64,000 bases of DNA from positions 1 through 64,000 of the forward strand of contig WHVA01000252.1 of the NCBI GenBank assembly GCA_015179125.1, read 5' to 3'. The notes under the pieces were generated by a model. The model was not told the origin of the DNA. It did not search any database and saw only the letters and a program-made list of their open reading frames with translations. Position 1 is the stretch's first letter, and each line of letters begins with the position of its first letter. The translations under genes were made by a program, and so were the position numbers. This document shows, piece after piece, positions 22,106-33,369 of this stretch. The DNA is from Gautieria morchelliformis (taxonomy: Eukaryota > Basidiomycota > Agaricomycetes > Gomphales > Gomphaceae).

Positions 22106-22849
22106 CTGCAAAGCCCGGCTCAGCTCAAAAGCCCCGGCTTCGGCTCTCAGAATTCAGGGCCGGGCCCTGAGTGCCGGCTCGGGCTTGCCCTGGCTTAAGC
22201 CGGGGCTCTTCAGTGGGAAATATCGACCGAGGGGATGCAACGCCGAAGTGGAAATTCTATGTACTTTTAACTAGCTAGTTGTATTCTATATCGACTTCAT
22301 TCTCCCCCTCCACAAGCTCACAGTCACTGGAGAGGTCAATGACCTCTCCCAGTGTCTGAGGCACTGTCAGGGTTCATGCATTTCCTTCCACAAGTTTCTA
22401 TTTCCTTCCATGAGTTTCCATCACCTTCCGTCAGTTTCCATAACCTTCCATCACCTTCTGTCACATTCTGTCACACGTCACATTCCATCACATCCCATCA
22501 CATGTCACCTTCCATCACTTTCTGTCACCTTCCATAACCTTCTACAAGTTTCCGTCTCCCCTATTATGTAAGCCTTGCCAGCGCTATAAGACTGTAGCCC
22601 GTGTGGTGGCGTTTCCTCAGTTTGATCTCTGAGGATACCCACTACACAGGCAAGTCCCCATGTATCTATCGTTGGTAGAGTTATAAACTGAGGATACCCA
22701 CTACACAGTTGGTCATTGTCCTAGTATCGGCTCTTATCTCCTTGAGTATCTTTGGTTGTGGCTTCGTCATTAGTGTTGCCCTCACAGAAGATCAAGCCAA
22801 TAGGACGACCCCACACACTTTTCTTAACCAGCCTTCATCTCAGCCTATG
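22106..22849. other. GC-rich possible hAT end, degenerate C/T-rich repeat, 21-bp direct repeat
   Basis: Right after the duplication end, TAGTGTTCTGCAAAGCCCGG starts a GC-rich stretch (to about 22215). It resembles the end of the hAT element at 54191 in layout and composition, but no partner end was found. From about 22375 to 22560 there is a degenerate repeat of the type TTCCATCACC. CTGAGGATACCCACTACACAG occurs twice (about 22629 and 22689), and a reverse-complement relative precedes the first copy. No gene is supported here. Confidence 0.4.
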
Positions 22850-23386
22850 TGTAAGGACCCGGCCTTTGGCCGGTTACTTACCGGTAAAACCTTCTTCCGA
22901 GCCCGAGCCATGTGATATTCGTGCCCGAGTACATATGATCCTTATCCGAGCCCGAGCCCGAGCTTGAGCTCATATCCGACCTTGATCCCATGCCCGTATC
23001 CCCTTAGTTACTGATTCCGCTCCATCATGCATCATTCGTATATTACCTCGCCCTGACCTCGGCCTCCTGACCTCACCCTGACCTCCACTAATATGTTCAC
23101 CCCTGACTCGTACCCTCACCCGTATATAACCCCCTTGTATGCATTCCTACTCCTTAGTCTGAAAAGCAACTATCGTATCCCTTTGATCCTTAGCTAGTTT
23201 CTAAGCCTCGCCTCTTAAGCCAAACCTCGCCTCTTATTCGTTTACCTCCAAAGTTGGGACTCGTGCATAGGGTCGGCGCAGCACATAAGCTGAAGCCAAG
23301 TCCCTCTCCGACTTCCCCATCCAAACCTCGCCCTGTAACCTCGGACCTTACCTCGGACTTCGCTCCCGACCTCGGTCAACCTTACA
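22850..23386 (+). repeat. Gypsy A 5' LTR (537 bp)
   Basis: It begins TGTAAGGACC and ends CAACCTTACA, a perfect TGTAAGG/CCTTACA terminal inverted repeat. It contains ATATAACCCCC at about 23131, a TATA-like box. The presumed Gag start is the ATG at 23407, 21 bases downstream. Confidence 0.8.
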
Positions 23387-24582
23387 ATGGATCGTACCGT
23401 AACACTATGGCAGACCAACTCCCAGACGCATACTGGGACTCCCTGGGTGACCATGGGCCATTTCTTCGAGGCCTCCTTTCCAGCCAAGCACAGCAGCTGC
23501 AGCAACTTCAACTGCAGAATCAGGAACTGCACAGTCAGATTGTTAATGTTCACGACCACTTAGCCAATGCTGCCGCCAACGCTGCTGTTGCTGCTGCTCA
23601 AGCCCTTGCACCCTCAGTACCTCACAGTGTCCCTCCATCTACTCGCTCTATCAAAGCAGCGGAACCGGAGAAGTTCAATGGAGACCGTGCAGAGACTGAA
23701 GGGTTTATCAGGTCTATCAGGTTGTCCATCGCTGTCCAGCCAGCATCCTTCCCAGATGAGCGGACAAAGATCCTATATGCTCTTTCCTTCATGACAGGAG
23801 GCTCTGCGGAGATATGGGCACACAACGAGACACAGGCTGTCATTGATGGCACCTCCTCTATATCCACTCTGGAGGGGTTCATTAAATGTGTGGAGGAGGC
23901 CTTTGGTGACCCAGATTGTGCCAGAACGGCTCGCACTAAACTGCATGACCTTAGGATGGCGTCAGGAATGTCGGCAGATGAATACATGGCTCAATTTGAG
24001 ATCCTGGCAGGCAGGACAGGCTTTAATGATGAGGCACTCGAGGATGCCTATGCTCGTGGCCTTCCAGCAGGTATCCTTGATAAGATCCATGCCCAGCCCT
24101 TTCTTCCATCCAACCTCAAAGCCTGGAAGGAAGCAGCCTGTCAGATTGACCGCAATCATCGCCATCTGTTAGAGGTCAGGAAGGCACAGACACCTCATGT
24201 CCCTAATCGCCCTCCTCCTGCCCGACCACTCCACACTCCTGCTATGGCTCCTGTTGTCACAGCACCACCCAGTAATGCGACACCTATGGACATTGACTCA
24301 TCCCGCCGCCGCACCAAAACACGGACCTGCTACAACTGTAAGAGACCTGGTCACATTTCACCAGACTGTCCTGAACCTCGCAAGCCACGAATCCGCGCAA
24401 ACCTCACAGAGGCAGACATTGCAGCAATTGTCTCTAAATCTGTGGCAGCAGTGATGGAGGAACGCAAACAGAAGGTGGAAGCCCCTGTCCAAGATGAAGG
24501 AAAGGGTTTTTAGGCCAGTCAGCGGTGAAAGACATGCCCCCGCTCGACGAATCGGCTTTCAGTTCTCGAAACATGTACAATA
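22850..24582 (+). mobile_element. Gypsy-type element A fossil: 5' LTR and gag, cut by the Copia element
   Basis: The LTR (22850-23386) is followed by a leader and a Gag region (about 23.4-24.5 kb). Gag shows a capsid-like middle with AEIWAHNE and a C-terminal CCHC zinc knuckle (CYNCKRPGHISPDC). Nothing of its protease, reverse transcriptase or integrase is present. The sequence stops at the first base of the Copia LTR. It is a truncated copy. Gag itself looks whole, so truncation is fairly recent. Confidence 0.85.
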
Positions 24583-25080
24583 TGTTGGGTGCATTTATGC
24601 TCCTGCACCAAAATCAAGCATAATATATCCAATTTGTTGTGTGGCCTTCCAATTTCTTCTCACATTGTTCTTGTATTATGCATCCATTTCTCTGGTTATT
24701 TTCGAAATTTTCCACTCATTCCTTATCTCTCTATTTCATCTTGTTATTCCTACTTTCACAAGCGGCTGCACCCAGCGGAGTCTGAAATGACTTCGACGCG
24801 CGAGCTCTTGGGCGCTAAAGGGCCGGGTAGTAGTACATGCGCAGTGGAACACATTTCCCCCTCTCTCAGTGACCACTAAATTCACTGAGAGAGGCAAGTA
24901 AATTAGTCTAGTAGTCTTTGCATTTATTGACCTAGAAATCCTCTATAGTGAATTGATTTCTAGGTAGTGTATAATATATTTAGAGTGACCACTAAATTCA
25001 CTGAGAGAGTGAATTGATTTCTAGTCTATTCTTTTGAATAACAAGTCCATACCTACTGCCTATAATTCCTGTCCTCTACA
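24583..25080 (+). repeat. Copia 5' LTR (498 bp)
   Basis: It starts TGTTGGGTGCA and ends CCTCTACA. It contains CTCTCTCAGTGA and TCACTGAGAGAG as close inverted arms at about 24861-24893, and the right half of that hairpin again near 24990-25010. Confidence 0.95.
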
Positions 25081-25093
25081 GGGTTATGGGCCC
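25081..25093 (+). promoter_or_regulatory. Copia primer-binding site matching initiator tRNA-Met anticodon arm
   Basis: The 13 bases right after the 5' LTR are GGGTTATGGGCCC, the reverse complement of GGGCCCATAACCC, the anticodon arm of eukaryotic initiator tRNA-Met. Priming by an internal part (5' half) of this tRNA is known for Drosophila copia and relatives. Position directly against the LTR supports this reading. Confidence 0.7.
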
Positions 25094-28000
25094 CGGAGAC
25101 ACTTCTGAGAAGCTGTTGGGTGTTGAGAAGCTTGCTACTGATGGAAGTAATTGGCCATTGTGGCGAGCCACTCTCATCAGCTATTTCGAGTCCAAAATCT
25201 GCTCAAGCATGTAGAAGGGAGAGTCACTCGACCTCCTGATCCTCCAGTCATGCCCCCAGGCCATATTCTAACAGAAGCTGAGGAAACTCAGATGGATAAG
25301 GCCGAGGAGAAGCTGGAGAGATACCTTGCTAGAGAAGGACAAGCCAAGACCCAAATCATCGTCTCAGTGTCAGAGTCATTAGCCCTGATGCTACAAAGCA
25401 GAAGACAGCAAAAGAGACTTGGGATGCACTGGTCAATGAAATGACCAAAAAGCCCAAGATGGTCCTCACCAGCCTGCAGAGACAACTCCGCAGTATGAGA
25501 TGTCCTGAGGATGGAGACTTGAGAGATCACTTGGACAAGGCCCAAGACCTATATGCTCGCTTAATGAGATGGGAGCTAGAGTTTCTGAAGAAGAATTCAT
25601 GGACATAATCCTTGCGTCACTTCCACCATCCTATGAGGCAGTCATGAATGCCCTTACAACTTCGCTTGAAGAATGCGGGATGCCATTGGTCCCTGATAAT
25701 ATTATTAGGGTACTAAAGGCTCAGTATGACAGGAAGAAAACACTCCCGCAAGAAGAGCAGGTGTTTATTGGTTCATCTACTAAGAAGGACCAGAAGGGGC
25801 AGAAGGCGCATGTATGCACCAACTGCAAAAAGCCTGGACATTCCATCGAAAATTGCTGGGCTAAAGGAGGTGGTAAAGAAGGTCAAGGACCACGTCAGAA
25901 GAAGAAAGCCAAAGGCAAGAAGAAGAAGAAGGGTAAAGCAAAAGCGAATGTTGCCGAAGAAGAGTCTACTTCTGAGGAAAGTGGTGATGGGCATCTTGCC
26001 TTCACCAATTTCGACGAGTGCTCTAATTTCAATTTGAGCACATCCTCAGGAGTTATAGTCATACTCGACACCGGAACGACATCGCATATGACTCCTCACA
26101 AAAATTTATTGAGGAACTACTGTCAATTCTCACAGCCGAGGACTATCCGAGCAGCCAACAAAGGTACCTTTGATGCCTTCGGCTCAGGACTGCTCGTATT
26201 ATCCAATAAGGTTGGAGATAGAACAGTAGAAGTCACGTTGCAAGATACATACTATGCACCCAAAATTGCTGCTACCCTCGTCTCGATCGGTCGGTGCGAT
26301 GATGCTGGCTACGACATTCGACTCGGTGGCCAGAAATGCACAATATCTAATGCTGCTGGAAAAGTATTGATGCAAGCACCGAAAGTCAATGGCTTATATC
26401 GACTAGACCTCCAGTCACCAAGTGCTCAAGCCCATATGTGTTTATCTGCCATGGAAATTCATCAAAAGATGGGGCACATCTCGCAGAAGTCCCTACAACA
26501 TCTATTAAATCATGGCATGATATTGGGCATTGAACTGAGCTCCACAGGCGATAGAATTGTCTGTGATGCGTGTATTCAGGCCAAGATTGCGCGCAAACCT
26601 CTTCCTCGAGAACCCAGAGACCGAACATCAAAATTCGGTGACAGAATTTATTCTGATGTCTGGGGACCTGCAAGACACCTCACGATCGATAAGAAGTCAT
26701 ATTATGTCTCCTTTATCGATGACTACTCAAGAGAATCGGTGATCTATCTCATGGCGAACAAATCAGAAGCATTCTCAAAGTACAAGCTCTACGAGGCTTT
26801 AATGCTTCGACAGAGAAATGTGCACATCAAGGCACTTGTTTCTGATCGAGGGGGCGAGTATACGAGCTCTGAATTCGAACAGCATCTAGCCAAACAAGGC
26901 ACGAAGCATCAGTTGACGGTACACGACACACCAGAGTCCAATGGTGTTGCGGAACGCCTGAACCGAACTCTCACTGAGAGAACTCGTGCCATGCTGCTAG
27001 AATCAGGCCTTCCTAAGATATTATGGGGCTATGCGATACAGCATGCCAATTATCTTAGGAACAGGACGCATACAAGAGCTCTACCAGATAAAACGCCCTA
27101 CGAGATGATTCACCATGAAAAACCGAATCTCAAAGACATTCACGCGTGGGGAACTGAAATTTACGTTAAAATCACTCAGGGAGATAAATTGGCAGCTCGT
27201 GCCAAGAGAGCTCGGTGGATAGGAATTTCTGCGCAGAGCCATGGTCATTATGTTTATTGGCCTGACTCGCACAAAGTTTCTGTCGAGCGGAACGTTGTCT
27301 TTGATTCAGAAATGAAGAAGGGAAAGGTCCCAATCATTTCTATTGAGGAATCCAAGCTACCTACGTCTAAAGAAGAGAAGAAGGCCATTCCGGCATCAGT
27401 GCCTGTGCCCGGTCGCTTAGTCAGCGAAGAGGCAAAGATCGAAGAAATTGATGAAAGTGCACCGGAAGAATATCTTGAAAAGCTGCAACCTATTCAGGGA
27501 GTTGATGACAGACCTAGAGAAGCTGAACCGATAAGGAGAAGCGAAAGGATCCGTCAACAACAAGTGCAGCCGGCCCCATCAGGTCCCGTGACAAGATCTC
27601 AAACTCAGAGACAAACTGGCGCACATATGACTACGCTAGCTTACGAGGACGTTGAGGACCATAAAGAAGTTTTATTCGACCAAGAATTATCCTCCGAGAT
27701 TGATGGCATCAGTAGCTATGAGTGTGCCATCAGTGCGTTTCTAACCGACGGTCAAAACAATAACAAGGCGCCGGATTTGAGTCAAATTGAACCTAGCAAT
27801 GCAGACGAAGCTCTGAATAATCCTATGTGGAAGAAATCAATGGACAAAGAGTATGAGGCCCTAATCGACAAGGGAGTGTGGGAAAGAACCAAACCACCTC
27901 CTGGAGCCAACATTGTCGGCAACAAATGGGTCTACCTTTGGAAGCGTAATCCAGAAGGGAAACCAATAGTACCTAAATCGAGAATGGTCGCCCAAGGCTT

Positions 28001-29339
28001 CACGCAGAAGTTTGGAATCGACTATGATGAGACATACTCACCTGTTGCTCGGTTATCCTCCCTACGGATCATATGCGCCATTGCTGCTAGGAATGACTGG
28101 CCTATTCATCAAATGGACGTGGACTATGCATACCTCAATGCTACGTTGCCCGAACCTATTTACATGAAGCAGCCGTATGGATATGAGTCAGGAGACAAAG
28201 GCGAAGTGCTACTTTTGAAGAAAGCACTCTACGGCCTCAACAATCTGGAAGAGAATGGTACAAACGTCTAAGTGGTGAATTCCACAAGTTAGGATTCACT
28301 ACGTCAGCCACAGACGGGGCTGTATTTTATAGACGTGGCGGAAAGGGGCATGTGATCATTGCAACAGCTGTGGACGACCTTACCATCACAGCTGAGAATC
28401 AGTCAGTCCTGGACGAAGTCAAACGAGATCTCGCTCAGGTCTTCAGTATGAAAGATCTAGGCGAGATTCATTGGCTATTGAATCTCAAAATCGAAAGAGA
28501 CTGGCAGAAGAAGACCATTGCAATTTCACAACCTGCATACATCGAGAAGATCATCAAAAAATTTAATCTCGAAGATGCAAAGACTTATGCTACGCCTCTT
28601 GATCCAGCCGTAAAATTATCTAAAGACCAATGTCCTTCTACAGAGAGAGGCAAGAAAGCCATGTCGAAGTTTCCATACAGGCAAGCTATAGGATCACTGA
28701 TGTGGGCGGCTGTAGCCACTCGACCTGACATTGCATTTGCGGTGTCATTACTCTCGCAATTCCTTGAAAATCCAGGTGGCACACACTGGAATGCAGTCAA
28801 ACGTGTCTTCAAATATTTGAAAGGCACGAAGCATTACAAGCTCACACTTGGAAGAAATCAAAACGGCTTGATGGGGTATTCAGATGCGGATTGGGGTTCA
28901 CAGAGTCATAGGCGTTCGTATTCGGCATACTTATTTCAGATTGATGGAGGCACTGTTTCATGGAGTTGCCAGAAACAGTCGATAGTAGCCCTCTCATCAA
29001 CAGAAGCCGAATTCGTCGCCCTGACCCATGCGGGCAAAGAGGCTCTTTGGATGCGCCATTTTATTTCTGAAATATTCCAACCACTGAACAGACCCATCCA
29101 AGTTTATTCAGACAATCAATCAGCCATTGCCATCACGTATGGCACCCAACAACACACGAGAACCAAGCATTTCGACATCCGATTATATTTCCTTCGAGAT
29201 ATAATCAAAAATCAACAAGCCAAGCTCGTTTATTTGCCAACCGAACAAATGTTGGCAGATATCCTCACTAAAGGACTTCCTAGTCCTAGAGTGAAGATTC
29301 TCAACGAGCAAATCGGAATATATTAAGCTTGAGGGGGCG

Positions 29340-29837
29340 TGTTGGGTGCATTTATGCTCCTGCACCAAAATCAAGCATAATATATCCAATTTGTTGTGTG
29401 GCCTTCCAATTTCTTCTCACATTGTTCTTGTATTATGCATCCATTTCTCTGGTTATTTTCGAAATTTTCCACTCATTCCTTATCTCTCTATTTCATCTTG
29501 TTATTCCTACTTTCACAAGCGGCTGCACCCAGCGGAGTCTGAAATGACTTCGACGCGCGAGCTCTTGGGCGCTAAAGGGCCGGGTAGTAGTACATGCGCA
29601 GTGGAACACATTTCCCCCTCTCTCAGTGACCACTAAATTCACTGAGAGAGGCAAGTAAATTAGTCTAGTAGTCTTTGCATTTATTGACCTAGAAATCCTC
29701 TGTAGTGAATTGATTTCTAGGTAGTGTATAATATATTTAGAGTGACCACTAAATTCACTGAGAGAGTGAATTGATTTCTAGTCTATTCTTTTGAATAACA
29801 AGTCCATACCTACTGCCTATAATTCCTGTCCTCTACA
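29340..29837 (+). repeat. Copia 3' LTR (498 bp)
   Basis: Same length as the 5' LTR and nearly identical. The right flank CGCGT belongs to the interrupted Gypsy B reverse transcriptase. Confidence 0.95.
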
Positions 29838-32800
29838 CGCGTCCGCTCAAATTCGCACTTTTCCGGCTTGAGATACAGGTTGTACTCCCAGAGCCATTCC
29901 AGCACTCTCCGCACGACTTCCCGATGTTCGGACATTGTTTTTGTGAAGATGAGGATGTCATCAAGGTAGACGCAGACAACCCCTTCTGCTATCATGTCAC
30001 GGAAAATGTCATTCATCATCGTCTGGAATGTGGCGGGACTGTTGGTGAGGCCGAAGAACATGACCTGCGGCTCAAAGAGTCCTCGGTTGGTGCGGAATGC
30101 GGCCTTCCACTCGTCTCCCTCTCGGATCCGAACATTATTGAAGCCCCAGCAGACATCCAGCTTAGTGAAGTACCTTGCCCCACGGAGTTGTGTGATTAGT
30201 TCGGAAATGAGTGGAATGGGGTACCGGTTCTTGGTCGTGATTGCATTCAAGGCCCGGTAATCCTGCACAAGTCTGAGCGAGCCATCCTTCTTCTTGATGA
30301 AGAACACCAGAGATGCCATGGGTGACTTGGAGGGGCGGATCCTCCCTGTACGGAGGTTTTCTGCAAGGAATGCATCGAGCTCTACCTGCTCCTTGGGTGA
30401 GAGCGGGTAGACTTTGCAGTTGGTGGGCTTTGACCCAGGCTCCAACTCGATGGCGTGGTCCCACAGCTTCCGTGGAGGCAGGGCATCAAACGACTCCTTG
30501 GAAAAGACGTCCTCGAACTCCCGCAGGTACTCCGGAATTTCCGCCTCCGCTCTATCATGCTTCTTGGAGGCTTCAGCAAGGTGTTGCAAAATATTTCCAG
30601 TGGCGCGGATGTGTTCCGCTTCTGGCGGAAGGTTTACGTACAGCAAGTGCTCCCCTTCTGCCAGAGTGTCTTCCAGAGTGTCTTCCGGACCAAGTCAGAT
30701 GACGTCCAAGTCGGAATCGGAATCGGAATCGGAATTGGGAGTGGGATCCGGTTCAAATTCCGCTTCCGAGTCTTCTTCTGCAAGCAGTGGATGGGGGCCA
30801 GAACGACATGTCTGTATGAGCCGTTCGGTCTTCCGCTGCTCCTGGCATTCCTTCCGCACTTCCGACCGGCACATGTGACACTTGGCTGGACATCGACTCA
30901 TCAGCACCTTCCAAGTCTGCCAATTGATCTCCGGGTTGTGCTCCTGAAGCCAGGTAAACCCGAGGATGATGTCTTGCTTCCCCAGGCTGGTGACTGCAAA
31001 GGAGGTGCGTTCTGAGTGCCCATCGTAGCGGAGAATTGTGTCTACTATCTCCGTGATGGACCCTGCCTCATTGGGGCTTCCATCCACATTGAACACCGGG
31101 ATTGCACGTTGCAACTTCCGTGTGGTCAGTCGGTTCCGTTCCACATAGTCCCGGTCTATAAGCTGACCAGTGGCCCCGCAATCGACAAGGGCAGGTCTGG
31201 ATTTGACTTCCGCCGTATCTGTCGTCTGGATCTCCACCTTAATGACTAGTGACTTGGGGCCAGGGGTGGCAGCGACAACATAGCGCTTTGGAAGGCGTTT
31301 CTCCCAAGGGCGGATGCGGGATGGACGGGGTGTCGTATTTGGTTTTTGTGTGACTTTATCCGGTGGGTCTGTACGAAGTGAGGGGAGTGGGGGCTTTTCA
31401 TTTTCTACTTCAAGACAGGCAAACCGGTTATGTACAGGCAGCAGGGGCACACATCTCACCTGCTGCGCGTCACAAAATCCGACGCATCCCCCGCTTCCGG
31501 TGGATCATGTTCCGCATTTTCGGAAACTTCTTCCGCAGAGGGCACTCCACTTATGTCTGCAAGTCCGAGGAACTCTGGAAGGAGCTCGAGTTTCTCCTCT
31601 GTGGTCATAAGCCGGATATCAAAGGCTTGGGGGCACTCGCGAGCATAGTGGCCTGGTTGTCGACATCGGAAGCAGGTGATAGTTCCGCGGCCTTTTCCGC
31701 GCATGCAGTCAACATCCATTGGGGCAGGGCCAGTCTTCGAGGGAGGAGGGCTAGGGTTCCTCATAGGAGCAGGCGGAGCAAGCGTCGGAAATAATTTCCG
31801 GGTGGGAATGAATGCACTTCCGGGTTTTGGCACAGGTGGAGTAGGACGAGTGGAACTGCGTGTCATGTTCCGGCTCGTCTCCACGAAGGCCTCATTTGCT
31901 TCCCTGTTCTGGGACACCCTCTGCGCAGCTTGGTACCACCCTTCCGGGTCATCGAAATCCTGAGCTCCATCCCCAAGCAGTGCGACTTGGTTCTGGAGTG
32001 TCAGATCAAGTCCTCGTCGGAATTTGATGACGATCGTCTTGTCGTCGTCATACTCCGCAAGGTCGATGAGCTCCTGGAAGCGATCAATGTAGTCATCGAC
32101 CGGATCCTTGGCCTGGTACCAGCTGGTCCCCTCGAGCTTCGTAAGGGCTGTGAGCTGCTCGCTTTTCAGGCAGAACTGGTCGGAAAATGTTTTCTCGAAG
32201 GCGTCCCAGTCCCGGAAGTAGTTCCCCTTGCCCTTTGCTTCATGTCGGATCACCTTGTTTGCAAAACGGGCTGCGCGGTCCGACTTGAAAAAGGACAATG
32301 CCCAGTGAATCCGAGCCTGGTTGTTCGGAAAGAGGTCTCCGACAATTGCGAAGTAGATGCTGCATGTGTTGAAGAATGCGCGTCCCTTCTCCCGATATCT
32401 GTCAAAGTCCACCGGAGTTGCAGGTTTGACCTTTGCTAACTTCGCGGAGACCCTCTCTTACGCTACTTCAGCTTTTCCGAAATCCGGATCATCCAGCATT
32501 TCATTTCCACCACTTTGTGGAATATCTAACTTAGCCAAAATCGCTTGTAAGGCTGTTTCAATCGCGTCGGTCTTCATCCGGTTCCGCGTCAATTCCTCCT
32601 CCATATTCCGAAGACGATCGTCCGGATCCATGTCGGAAGGAGAAATATGGGACGGGATTTCCGGGGTTGGGAGCTCGACGTAAGAAGAGGGGCTGTCATA
32701 TGCTGTGTGTGCGGAAGAGGTCGCGATCTCCGAGTCGCTGTCTCCGATTCCGAACGCACCTATGGCGAATGCAACGCGCAGAACGACCGCCGGTCCTCTA

Positions 32801-33369
32801 GGGGGAGACTTTTCTGCTGTAAGGGCAACCCTGGCTGGTTGTGGAGATCACACTACCACACAACTGACAAGGGGAAATCCAAAGTCTGTATAAATGAATG
32901 GAGTATACAAGAGAGGGGATTCTCACCTGACAAGGGAAATCCAAAGTATGTATAAATGAACAGAGCATACAAGAGAGGGGATTCTCACCTGACAAGGGGA
33001 AATCCAAAGAGAAAAGTCTAAGGGCCCCCAATGTCAGCGAGCCCGTATTATACTACGCTGCGCAGCCAGGGACAACACTTGGCACCCACCATCAACCCTG
33101 CATCTCCCTGACCACCCTGACCCTTGATCGACCCTTGATGCCACCTATTATGTGAGTCGCTTGATTTCCGACACTGTTCTGAGAGTGGAAGTCGGAAATT
33201 GGAGTGGAACTGGCGAGGCGAACAGAACTAGTGGAAGTTCTCCCAGAAGCGGAATCATTTCCGAAAGCGGAGGCGGAGATGGAATCGGAACCGGAAGCGG
33301 AGTCGGAAATGGAGTCGGAACTGGGTGTGGTGTCGGAACTGGAAATGGAAAACAGGGTGTCCCCTGACA
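29838..33369 (-). mobile_element. Gypsy-type element B fossil (LTR, gag, protease, part of reverse transcriptase)
   Basis: On the minus strand: LTR (33369-32818), Gag region (about 32.75-31.46 kb, CCHC knuckle CFRCRQPGHYAREC), protease-like region with a D-C-G-A-T active-site-type motif (about 31.2 kb) and reverse transcriptase with VQDYRALN and YLDDILIF (about 30.6-29.85 kb). It is cut off inside the reverse transcriptase by the Copia LTR. RNase H, integrase and the second LTR are missing. Its LTR sits inside the RNase H region of the LINE to its right. It is broken, with few breaks in the part that remains. It is a different family from element A. Confidence 0.85.
32818..33369 (-). repeat. 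Gypsy B LTR (552 bp) with internal tandem repeat
   Basis: On the minus strand it starts TGTCAGGGGACAC and ends GTTGCCCTTACA. The same family is present as a solo LTR at 58982-59402 (421 bp). The extra length here comes mainly from about two additional copies of a roughly 62-bp unit (about 32870-33005). The start is rich in TTCCGACTC-like repeats. Confidence 0.85.

Larger units (their letters stand above)
24583..29837 (+). mobile_element. Copia-type LTR retrotransposon, nearly whole, young
   Basis: This 5.26 kb element has two 498-bp LTRs (24583-25080 and 29340-29837) in which I noticed one difference, so it is very young. Parts in order: Gag-like region with CCHC knuckle CTNCKKPGHSIENC (about 25.1-25.9 kb), protease DTGTTSHM (about 26.07 kb), integrase with zinc region and catalytic core (about 26.45-27.2 kb), reverse transcriptase (about 27.8-28.6 kb) and RNase H (about 28.9-29.3 kb). 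A purine tract (GAGGGGG) precedes the 3' LTR. The reading frame has about two or three breaks, so it is not intact. No target duplication is visible: the flanks are CAATA and CGCGT, and they belong to two different Gypsy elements. Confidence 0.92.

Noticed and set aside
23254-23406. Gag start upstream of 23407, inside the LTR
   Set aside because: The LTR end at 23386 and the usual layout make the first ATG after the LTR the likely start.
25081-25093. Possible tRNA-Met gene fragment
   Set aside because: Only the anticodon-arm complement is present and it abuts the LTR, so it is a primer-binding site.
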